Origin: Caulobacteraceae bacterium
GTDB taxonomy: Bacteria; Pseudomonadota; Alphaproteobacteria; Caulobacterales; Caulobacteraceae
Reading direction: 5' to 3'
NCBI GenBank assembly: GCA_947476555.1
Contig: CANJRI010000013.1
Coordinates: forward strand, 1-47,254
Length of the DNA stretch: 47,254 bases
Below the pieces are notes generated by a model. It was given only the letters and a program-made list of their open reading frames with translations. It did no database searches and was not told where the DNA came from. Every line of letters begins with the position of its first letter. Position 1 is the stretch's first letter. This document shows, one piece after another, positions 1 through 6,855 of this stretch. Both the position numbers and the translations under genes were made by a program.

Positions 1-15
1 AAAGGAGCCGTGCCC

Positions 16-225
16 ATGGACGAGCCCGAATACAGCGCGGCCACGTTCAAGGCCGAGCTCGCCGCGGTCAGGTCAGAACTCAATGCCCTGCGCACCGATG
101 TGAAGGATCTGGTGGCCGCCTGGAAGGCCGCCTCCGGCCTGGTCAAGTTTGTCAAATGGCTGTCGAGCATCTTGGCCGCAGTCACGCTGATCTACGCCGC
201 GATCAAGGGCCTCGCGCCCCGCTAA
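16..225 (+). CDS. Small phage-type membrane protein
   Basis: A protein of about 69 residues with an acidic, helical N-terminal half rich in Ala, Glu and Leu, a likely short coiled coil. One hydrophobic segment follows at roughly residues 43-65, with a short basic tail. The ATG at 16 is preferred over the GTG at 10 because the AAAGGAG at 1-7 is spaced correctly for it. It sits just upstream of a cell-wall hydrolase and a second small membrane protein, an arrangement typical of phage lysis modules. A holin or holin-accessory role is inferred from context only. I recognise no family. Confidence 0.6.
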   Translation: MDEPEYSAATFKAELAAVRSELNALRTDVKDLVAAWKAASGLVKFVKWLSSILAAVTLIYAAIKGLAPR

Positions 226-241
226 CCTCCGGGAGACATCG

Positions 242-778
242 ATGACCCTGCTTCCTCCAGCCTATTGCTGGATCGACGAGGTGCGTCCGCTGCCCAGGAT
301 GGTGGCCGAGGCTCGCCGGCTCTACGGCACGATCGAGACACCGGGCCCTGCCGATAATCCGGTCATTCTGGACTGGGCCAGGGAAGCCGGGCTCTCCAAG
401 TCCTATTCATCCGACGCCGTGCCCTGGTGCGGTCTGTTCATGGCGTTGATCGCAAGGCGCGCCGGCAAGGCAGCCACCGCCAAGCCGCTTTGGGCGCGCA
501 GCTGGAGCCGGTTTGGCATGGCCTCGCCGGCAGCAGCGCTGGGCGATGTCCTGGTGTTTTCCCGGGCCAAGGGCGGCGGTCATGTCGGTCTCTATGTCGG
601 CGAGGACGAGACCGCGTTCCATGTGCTGGGCGGAAACCAGGCCGACGCGGTCAGCATCACCCGAATTGCTAAGAGCCGCTGCATCGCCATCCGCCGGCCG
701 ATCTACCAGGTCCAGCCGGTCAGCGTGGCGCCAGTTCAGCTGGCGGCCTCCGGCGCGATGTCGGTCAACGAGGCCTGA
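242..778 (+). CDS. Endolysin-like cysteine peptidase/amidase (TIGR02594/NlpC-P60-like)
   Basis: A 178-residue protein with the layout of TIGR02594-type phage peptidoglycan hydrolases, which have a papain-like fold related to NlpC/P60 and CHAP. The probable catalytic Cys lies in a WCGLFMA motif near residue 62. The probable His lies in a GGHVGLYVG motif near residue 117. A GDVLVFSR strand precedes the His, as in the family. No signal peptide is seen, so export would need a holin or another route. It lies 16 bases after the preceding small membrane-protein gene. It probably cuts cell-wall peptide or amide bonds for lysis. The exact bond is unknown. Confidence 0.75.
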   Translation: MTLLPPAYCWIDEVRPLPRMVAEARRLYGTIETPGPADNPVILDWAREAGLSKSYSSDAVPWCGLFMALIARRAGKAATAKPLWARSWSRFGMASPAAALGDVLVFSRAKGGGHVGLYVGEDETAFHVLGGNQADAVSITRIAKSRCIAIRRPIYQVQPVSVAPVQLAASGAMSVNEA

Positions 779-806
779 CCTCACCCCTCTCATCAACTGC
801 CCAACC

Positions 807-828
807 GCCCGCGCTTATGCGGGCTTTT
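807..828 (+). terminator. Putative hairpin terminator after the lysin gene
   Basis: A perfect 6-bp stem (GCCCGC, loop GCTTAT, GCGGGC) is followed directly by four T residues. It lies 29 bases after the lysin stop and shortly before the next start codon, so it may attenuate rather than fully stop transcription. Confidence 0.55.
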
Positions 829-844
829 CTAATGGAGAAACGAC

Positions 845-1039
845 ATGAACGATCTCAAACCCTGGTGGACCTCCAAGGCCATCTGGACCGGCCTGATCGG
901 CAGCGCCTGGGGCGTGGCCGGCACGCTGGGCCTGCTGCCTGAGGGCCTCAGCCAGGCCGATGTGCTGACCGTGGTTCTGGCCATCACCGGCATTGGTGGG
1001 GTGGTGTTTCGCAAGACTGCCAGGGCGCGGATTGGGTAA
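845..1039 (+). CDS. Holin-like small membrane protein
   Basis: A 64-residue protein with two hydrophobic stretches, roughly residues 12-31 and 40-55, and a basic C-terminus (RKTARARIG). This fits a class II or III phage holin or a holin-like protein of alphaproteobacterial prophages. GGAGAAACGAC lies just upstream of the ATG. Together with the two preceding genes it forms a small lysis cassette. No capsid, tail or replication genes are visible, so this is either the end of a prophage lying to the left or a remnant. Confidence 0.6.
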   Translation: MNDLKPWWTSKAIWTGLIGSAWGVAGTLGLLPEGLSQADVLTVVLAITGIGGVVFRKTARARIG

Positions 1040-1057
1040 CTTGGCGGCGGCGGACGC

Positions 1058-1231
1058 CTACTTCGGCCGGGCCGCCGACATCCTGCGCGAACGGGCCCCC
1101 GGCTGTTCCATCGCGAGCCTCATCGGATGAGCGCCATTCGCTGAGAACAGTTCGACAGACCAGCCGGCCGCCTCGATCAACTTCACTATGAAGTCGATCA
1201 GTTTGGCTTTGCCGGCCGGGCCATCAGGCAT
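1058..1231 (-). CDS. Short last gene of the defence operon, probably truncated
   Basis: A 57-residue reading frame beginning MPDGPAGKAK. The first about 37 residues look like real protein, an amphipathic helix followed by AGWSVELFSANGAHPMRL. The tail is Arg/Ser-rich and of low quality. The start is supported by AGGAAG a few bases upstream. It overlaps the stop of the preceding gene by 8 bases, the same geometry as at the 3752-3759 junction. The composition change near 1100 and the nearby phage genes suggest the 3' part was lost at an island boundary. No family recognised. Confidence 0.42.
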   Translation of the reverse strand: MPDGPAGKAKLIDFIVKLIEAAGWSVELFSANGAHPMRLAMEQPGARSRRMSAARPK

Positions 1232-1595
1232 GCGCTTCCTGGGCAGGCTGGCTGCTGAACAGCACGCCGGCGACGTCGGGCGGCAAACCATCGGAAGAGT
1301 CGAGGAGCCTCAGCCCCTCGTTGATGAGGTATTCGACCAGACGATATGGCTCCGTCGTCTCAGGATATAGAGACTCGATGACCGCGCGCAGGGAGGCGTC
1401 TCCGTCGACCGTCCCGACATTCCACTTCGTAGCAGCGCCTTCGGCATGGCCAACGGGCTCGCCCTTGCTGATCGCAAACGCCATGGCGAATTTCGCCGCC
1501 TCCAGTTCCGAGCCGAAGTGGCCGGCGGAAATCAGTTTCGCGAGGACGGGCTCGTAGGCAGCCACCACCCCGATCGTTTTTTTGTCATTGCTCAT
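1224..1595 (-). CDS. Small defence-operon protein in the DndE-like position (unknown function)
   Basis: A 123-residue protein starting at the ATG at 1595, which overlaps the upstream ATPase stop by four bases (ATGA). It has a helical N-terminal part with an FGSELEAAKFAMAFAISKG pattern, a short Thr/Val-rich middle, and a helical segment ending in LVEYLINEGLRLL. It resembles dndE genes in size (about 110-130 residues) and in its position directly after a DndD-like ATPase gene. I cannot show sequence homology to DndE. It may be a DNA-binding or ATPase-partner subunit, which is inference. Confidence 0.7.
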   Translation of the reverse strand: MSNDKKTIGVVAAYEPVLAKLISAGHFGSELEAAKFAMAFAISKGEPVGHAEGAATKWNVGTVDGDASLRAVIESLYPETTEPYRLVEYLINEGLRLLDSSDGLPPDVAGVLFSSQPAQEAHA

Positions 1596-3559
1596 GCCGC
1601 GTCCCCTGCTCTGGGCGATAGGATCGTATGCCTGGCGGATACCCGTTTCAGATTCCATTCGGCTTTCAGCCGCCCCTTGAGGGCCGCTCGGGCGCGAGCA
1701 GGCGGTAGCTCGTCCTCATAGACCAGCAAGATCACCTGCCGTGCCATCTCAGGCAAAGCTTCCACGATCTTCGCGCGGTGTGCGCCATCAAGCCGCCCGA
1801 ACGGGGAGTCGATGATAATCGGTCCGCGAAGTGGGGCATTGTTCTGCAGAGCGCCGACGAGAGACAGCGCGACTACGTGCTCGGCGCCAGCAGACCTAAT
1901 GGGGATCTCGCTCCCGTTCTCGTGGATGATGGTCAAGCCGTAGCTGTCGTTGATGCGCAACGACTTGTACTCCGGCTCGGTCGTCAGAGCCCGAAAGTGG
2001 CGGGTTGCATCTGTCTCGACACGCAAACGCAGTTGTTCCCGGAACACCGTTACGCCTTCATCGAACAGCGCATGAAGGTCAGCAGCAAGCTTCACGCGGC
2101 GCCCCTCGGCGTCCAAACTCCCTCCAGCCAATTTATCCAGCCGCCGCTGAATGTTGTCCCTGAAGCCAGCGTTCTCGAGCATCTTGGCTTTGGTGGCCTC
2201 GATACCGTCCTCCAGGGCTTTGATCTCGCGGATTGCGGTTTCATAGGCACCGCGCAGCCGCCGGACATCATCGTCCTTGCCCTCGGTTAGCTGACGGCCG
2301 AGTTCTTCGATCTCGTTGGTCTTTTCGTAGACGTCCCGTTCAATTTGCTCCAGCGCGTCCCACTGAAGGCGGAGGGCATCTGGGTTTGCAATTGAGGCGT
2401 GCCGTTTGAGGGCATCAAGGCGCCGTCGCACGTCACTCAGTTCTTGGTCCTCGTCGGCGCCCGCCGCGCCACCGGCCCGCTCAAGCTCCTCGCGAACCCG
2501 CGCCTTCGCCTCGTCAGAAATCGGCTGCAAGCAGGTGGGGCAGTCGGCATGGCTAGCTTCCGCCAGCGACTTCAGCACATGGGTGCGCATGACGACGGTT
2601 TGAAGTTCGGTCTCGCGAGATTTGAGCTTTTCGGAAGCTGCGGCCATCTGCGCCGTGATCAACACGGCCCAGGCAGAACCCATGCCCGAAGAGAGGGTGA
2701 CCCTCTGGGTCTGGGCACGGCCTCGCAGTCCGAGCACATCCTTTTCAAGACGGTCACGCTTGTCGAGCAGCGAAGCGGTTCGCTCCCGCTTGCGCATTTC
2801 CTCTTCGACTGCAGCCTTTTGGGTCCGCAACTCTTCGAGTTCTTTCTCATGTCGCGCCAGATCCGCGACGTACACCTCCCGCTCGGCATGCAGGCTCGTT
2901 AGTTGATTGCCGAATTCGCGCGTCTTCTGGTCGCCCTGGGCCGCTAGGGCCTGGCGCTGTTCGGCACGGTCCTGGGCGGCCTTCAGGCTGTCTCGAGCAG
3001 TGGTCAGGACCGGGATCCCAAGAATGCGCTCGATCGCGCCGCTGATCTTCGGGCCCATGTCACTGTCGGAATGGAGCAGGTCTTCGTATTCCTGCAAGAG
3101 TTCGCCGTCGAAGAGGAAGAAACGGGCGATTTGCTCGGGGAGAATCCGTCGAAGCTCTGCCTCGGCGGCTTGCGGACCCATCATATGGCCGTCGCGCTCA
3201 AGGTAGTGGTTGCCCACATAGTCTTCGTCACAAGTTGGGACTGACCCGGTCCGGGGGCGCCATGATCTGATCAGTCGGTAGGAGTGGCCCTCATAAGTCA
3301 TCTCCAGCCCAACTTCGAATCCATACTCTCCGGCCTCGGTGCTTTCCCAGTTGCTGACCAAATGGAGAGATGCATCTCGACGGCCGCGGCCGATGATCTT
3401 CCCAAAAAAAGCAAACCGGATTGCGTTTAACAGCGTGGTTTTCCCACGCATGTTCTCTCCGTAAAAAACGGTGACGCCGTCATCGGTAGGGAACTCAACC
3501 CGCTGCTCGCCTTTGAAGGGGCCGAAGTTGGTCAGCTGGAGGGCCGTCAACCGGAGCAT
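1592..3559 (-). CDS. DndD/SMC-like AAA ATPase with zinc-hook motif
   Basis: A 655-residue ATPase of the Rad50/SMC-like ABC class. The N-terminal half carries Walker A (GENMRGKTT, residues 34-42) and an FFLFDGE motif near residue 147 that is characteristic of DndD proteins. Long Glu/Arg/Leu-rich coiled-coil stretches flank a CPTC zinc-hook motif at 340-343. The C-terminal half has an ABC signature region (about 555-570) and Walker B (IIIDSPFGRLD, about 580-590). DndD itself works with DndC and DndE in DNA phosphorothioation, and related ATPases occur in Lamassu/ABC-3C defence. No DndC or DndB is present here. Start and stop overlap both neighbours, indicating translational coupling. Confidence 0.88.
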   Translation of the reverse strand: MLRLTALQLTNFGPFKGEQRVEFPTDDGVTVFYGENMRGKTTLLNAIRFAFFGKIIGRGRRDASLHLVSNWESTEAGEYGFEVGLEMTYEGHSYRLIRSWRPRTGSVPTCDEDYVGNHYLERDGHMMGPQAAEAELRRILPEQIARFFLFDGELLQEYEDLLHSDSDMGPKISGAIERILGIPVLTTARDSLKAAQDRAEQRQALAAQGDQKTREFGNQLTSLHAEREVYVADLARHEKELEELRTQKAAVEEEMRKRERTASLLDKRDRLEKDVLGLRGRAQTQRVTLSSGMGSAWAVLITAQMAAASEKLKSRETELQTVVMRTHVLKSLAEASHADCPTCLQPISDEAKARVREELERAGGAAGADEDQELSDVRRRLDALKRHASIANPDALRLQWDALEQIERDVYEKTNEIEELGRQLTEGKDDDVRRLRGAYETAIREIKALEDGIEATKAKMLENAGFRDNIQRRLDKLAGGSLDAEGRRVKLAADLHALFDEGVTVFREQLRLRVETDATRHFRALTTEPEYKSLRINDSYGLTIIHENGSEIPIRSAGAEHVVALSLVGALQNNAPLRGPIIIDSPFGRLDGAHRAKIVEALPEMARQVILLVYEDELPPARARAALKGRLKAEWNLKRVSARHTILSPRAGDAA

Positions 3560-3759
3560 CAGACGGTCTCCCCGAGACGCGCGGCGATGACTTCGTCGAC
3601 CTTGCGACTCAGGCCCTGCAGCGTCGCGCCTGACTCGGCGTGGAGCGCGAGAATCTCGCGGACAAGGTCGCGATCCAGGTGCGGGAATCGCTCCGCTCTG
3701 ATGCGCTCCATGGTGTCCGGCAAGGAAATCTCGCGGCTCGGGCTAACAGGATCAGGCAT
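3559..3759 (-). CDS. Small helical protein, possible DNA-modification-system-associated small protein
   Basis: A 66-residue protein starting MPDPVSPSRE. The ATG at 3759 overlaps the helicase stop by 8 bases, and its own stop shares one base with the ATPase start (TGATG). It is charged and helical, with a core RAERFPHLDRDLVREILALH followed by a KVDEVIAARL helix. Short proteins of this kind accompany some DNA-modification defence operons. That resemblance is from memory and is not proven. It may be an adaptor between the helicase-nuclease and the ATPase. Confidence 0.7.
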   Translation of the reverse strand: MPDPVSPSREISLPDTMERIRAERFPHLDRDLVREILALHAESGATLQGLSRKVDEVIAARLGETV

Positions 3760-5917
3760 CGACGGCTTCCTTCTCAAACTCTGACAGTTCGTCGTCATCG
3801 ACCTCGAAGCCGCCTGCGGCGGTATCGAAGTCGATGCCAAACTGCGCGGCCATGCGTTTCAGGTCAGCGACGCAGCCGGGGTTTATGGCGTTGGATCCAA
3901 ATTCGATCGCGCGAGTCAGTTCGCCCGTCAGCATCGACTCCAAGTCATCACCGTCCGTCGCCTCGTCCGGGGTGACTATCACGTCGTGGATGTGAGCCAG
4001 GGCCTTGCCCGGATAGCGCCGAAGCACCCGCCCTCGACGCTGGATAAATTCGCGCGGGTTTCGTGATGAAGCCAGGATCAGAGCGTGGGATACGGCTGGA
4101 ATATCAACGCCCTCATCGAGGCATCGTATCGACACGACAGTGCCCCCTCGCTCGTTGAAGAAGTCCAATGTGCGGGCACGATCCCCAATCATCGCTGAAT
4201 GGTACTCGTGGACGTCAGGAACTCCGGCCGCGATGATTGCTGCCTTCACCTGTCCAAGCTGCCCTTGATCGTCGCAGTAGACGATCCAACGCTGCCCAGG
4301 TCTGAAATGTTGGGACAGCACGGCCGCGGCCGTTTCCACCTTCCGGCTGGCGCTCTTTACGATACGTGCACGCTGGATAAGTAACAGCTTGAGCCGCGCT
4401 TGTAGGCCAGGGTGGCCATCGGCGTCCCCATGTGAGCGTGCCGACAAGCGCCGGATTTTCTCGGTAACCTCCAACCATCTCGCCTGCTCCCCCGCTTCCA
4501 GGCGAATTGGATGGGCGTGGTAGGCGTAGGGTGTCAGGGCACCTGCCGCGACCGCGTCCATCAGCGTGAACGGTGGCGGAACGATACCTTCGAAATAATC
4601 GAGGATGGCTTGCGTGCCTTCGGGGTCGCCGGCCCGCCTCGGGGTCGCGCTGAGCCCGAGGCGGGCACCGGTGTCGAGATTGAATAGCTGCCGGGCGCCG
4701 CTCGCACCGAGCCGATGCACTTCGTCGGCAATCATGAACAGGTGAGCGCCTTGGCTCACCAGGCCTAAGAACGCCGAGCTGGCGGCCGTCTGCAGAGTTG
4801 AGAGAACCGCGCGAGGCCGAGCCCCCGGCGACGCAGGCCTGGTCCAGCTGCGAAGCCTGCCATCTGCACGCCAATCTGCATGGCCACCGCCGCAAATTAG
4901 GAGTTGGACGCCAGCTTCGGAGAACGCACCCCGGATCTCGGCCTCCCACTGCTTTAGGAGGAGATCGCTAGGTACTAGGACAAGCGGAACATCTCCCCGT
5001 CGGAAGCCGTCGTTCATCGCGCACAGTGCGGTGAAGGTCTTCCCCGAACCGGTTGCGTGCTCGAAGATCCCTCGGCGGCCTCGTGCAGTCCAAGCTTCTA
5101 GAGCCGCAACCTGGTGGGCGCGCGGCGCTCGACCGCCGGGTTTGCCCGCCTCCGGAGACCAACCAGCAGCTTGTTCAAGAGTCAGGCAGATGTCGTCGAT
5201 AAACTCGGGCCACTTGGCGGCATCGGCAGCGGAAATAATTTCCGCTCGCGCGCTCTCCGGAAGAGGCTGCGTGATTACTCCAGGCCAAGTGTTGGTCCAG
5301 AGGCGCTCGAAGTAGTCCGTCTCGTCCGCGATCCGCGCGCGTTCTCCGTCGTCGCGCCAACTCGCAAAAACATCGACCGACTCAAGATTCCCGTCGAACG
5401 CCAAGCCAGGCCACGTTTCGTTCATGGAGCCCTTGAAGGCCACCCTATTGCCCGACGCGTCCGTCAGGAGACCGGTCTTGTCGTGAAACAACCTTTTGGG
5501 TCTACCGCCGGCCGTGTCTCCGACCCAAGCGACGCGACAATCGATTACGCCGGCGGCGACAAGGGAGGCCAGCACCACAGCTGGCTTCATGAGGGCCTCT
5601 GACGCCATCATAGCGGCGAAACTGGCTTTTAGACTCTCCCCGAGATCAGCGTTCGCTCTATCGCTATAGCCTTCGCGCATGGCTGCGTGATCGTCATCTG
5701 ACAATACGGGAGAGCAGATCAGGCGCATTTTTCCGCCGTTGGCGACGAACGCCTTCAGGCTAGGCCACGCCACAAGAAATACCGTGCTGCTGAAGTAGCC
5801 GACGGCCCTATCATACGCGTTCGAAACAGCGACGGCCGGCAGGTAGAACGCCGACGCAATGTCGTCCTCCGGCTTATGATAGGCGCGCTTAAGCGCAAGA
5901 TCCGCAAGGCCAGCCAT
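3752..5917 (-). CDS. PLD-nuclease/SF2 helicase fusion (restriction-type)
   Basis: A 721-residue two-part protein. Residues 1-210 form a phospholipase-D-like nuclease domain with an HDK motif (145-147) and a GSMNET motif (163-168). This is one PLD half-site, as in restriction-associated PLD nucleases that act as dimers. Residues 260-690 form a superfamily 2 helicase: Walker A ATGSGKT (288-294), DEVH box (398-401), SAT motif (423-425) and arginine-finger motif QRRGRVLRR (626-634). The C-terminal tail is acidic. Coupling to both neighbours by 1- and 8-base overlaps implies a stoichiometric complex. It is probably the DNA-translocating and cutting subunit. DISARM splits comparable functions between separate proteins, whereas here they are fused. 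Confidence 0.88.
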   Translation of the reverse strand: MAGLADLALKRAYHKPEDDIASAFYLPAVAVSNAYDRAVGYFSSTVFLVAWPSLKAFVANGGKMRLICSPVLSDDDHAAMREGYSDRANADLGESLKASFAAMMASEALMKPAVVLASLVAAGVIDCRVAWVGDTAGGRPKRLFHDKTGLLTDASGNRVAFKGSMNETWPGLAFDGNLESVDVFASWRDDGERARIADETDYFERLWTNTWPGVITQPLPESARAEIISAADAAKWPEFIDDICLTLEQAAGWSPEAGKPGGRAPRAHQVAALEAWTARGRRGIFEHATGSGKTFTALCAMNDGFRRGDVPLVLVPSDLLLKQWEAEIRGAFSEAGVQLLICGGGHADWRADGRLRSWTRPASPGARPRAVLSTLQTAASSAFLGLVSQGAHLFMIADEVHRLGASGARQLFNLDTGARLGLSATPRRAGDPEGTQAILDYFEGIVPPPFTLMDAVAAGALTPYAYHAHPIRLEAGEQARWLEVTEKIRRLSARSHGDADGHPGLQARLKLLLIQRARIVKSASRKVETAAAVLSQHFRPGQRWIVYCDDQGQLGQVKAAIIAAGVPDVHEYHSAMIGDRARTLDFFNERGGTVVSIRCLDEGVDIPAVSHALILASSRNPREFIQRRGRVLRRYPGKALAHIHDVIVTPDEATDGDDLESMLTGELTRAIEFGSNAINPGCVADLKRMAAQFGIDFDTAAGGFEVDDDELSEFEKEAVDA

Positions 5918-6777
5918 CAGTCCTGCATCATCCTCTCGCGGGTGAGCTGGACTCGACGTTGCATCGCTTCAACGAGCCTGGAGCCCGGAGCAGCGAGGAG
6001 GGTCTCGGTGACCATCTTGCCATCGGCCGGGCGGAGGTGCCGCTGCTGTGTGGCTAGTTTACCCGCGGACGCCTCGACGATCGTCTCGGCCTTAACTTGG
6101 ACGTTCCGCGACCATGCAAAGTCTGGGTAAAGGCCCGCATCCCAAAGCACGAACACATCCTCCTCAGCAGCGTAGCCCACCAGGAAGACCATTCGGCCAT
6201 CACCGTGGTCGAACGAGCCCCTCTCATCTCGGCGCTGGCCTGGCATGATCAGCTGGACTTTGTGCTCACCAAGTGGGCGCCCGCCCGGAGGGCGTGTGGC
6301 GTTGAACAAGTAGACCCGGATCCGGCCCGGTAAAGGAGATGCCAGGTCAAGCTCAAGGGGCTTTGCCGTCAGTGGGCTGACCGCAGAGACGTCCTGCCCG
6401 AGCATCGCAATGAAGTGTCGGTGTAAGTCCGCCTGGGTCAGGCGATCGCTGAGCGCCTTTACCGCTAACGGCGACTGACCGCTGGCCTGGGGTGTCGCCG
6501 GGACTCCCTCTCCCGACGCGACCAAGGCAATTTTCGGGGACGTGTCGCTCGCCCTCGGCGGCGGGGGTGGACTGGTGGGTTCGGTGGCAGCGGCGCTGTC
6601 CCCTCCCGCCGTGATGACGCGCTCCAACCACGCCTCAAAATCGGAACGCCTTACGCGCCACTGTCCGCGGACTTTGAAGGCCGGGAACTCGCGCGCAGCC
6701 GCCATCGCATAGACGGTTCGCTCGGCCAGCTTCAGGCGAATTGCAACCTCTTGGATCGTGAGAATCTGGTCGTCCAA
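5917..6777 (-). CDS. Excisionase-type HTH protein with unknown C-terminal domain, possible nuclease
   Basis: A 286-residue protein. Residues 5-55 are a MerR/excisionase-type winged helix-turn-helix (TIQEVAIRLKLAERTVYAMA, then WRVRRSDFEAWL). A Pro/Ala-rich linker spans about 60-100. The C-terminal domain (about 110-280) contains RVYLFNATRPPGGRPLGEHK and a VFVLWDAGLYPDF segment. It has a possible E-x-K pair and several Asp residues, which would fit a restriction-endonuclease-like fold, but this is a guess. The gene lies 78 bases after the methyltransferase and shares a TGATG junction with the helicase. It could be the sequence-recognition or nuclease subunit rather than a true excisionase. Confidence 0.75.
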   Translation of the reverse strand: MDDQILTIQEVAIRLKLAERTVYAMAAAREFPAFKVRGQWRVRRSDFEAWLERVITAGGDSAAATEPTSPPPPPRASDTSPKIALVASGEGVPATPQASGQSPLAVKALSDRLTQADLHRHFIAMLGQDVSAVSPLTAKPLELDLASPLPGRIRVYLFNATRPPGGRPLGEHKVQLIMPGQRRDERGSFDHGDGRMVFLVGYAAEEDVFVLWDAGLYPDFAWSRNVQVKAETIVEASAGKLATQQRHLRPADGKMVTETLLAAPGSRLVEAMQRRVQLTRERMMQD

Positions 6778-6855
6778 AAGTCAGCCCCTAAGCTGCAATT
6801 CCGCAATATATGCGGACAACGCTACAGCTTGGCAAGCTGTGGGGCTACGCCTACG

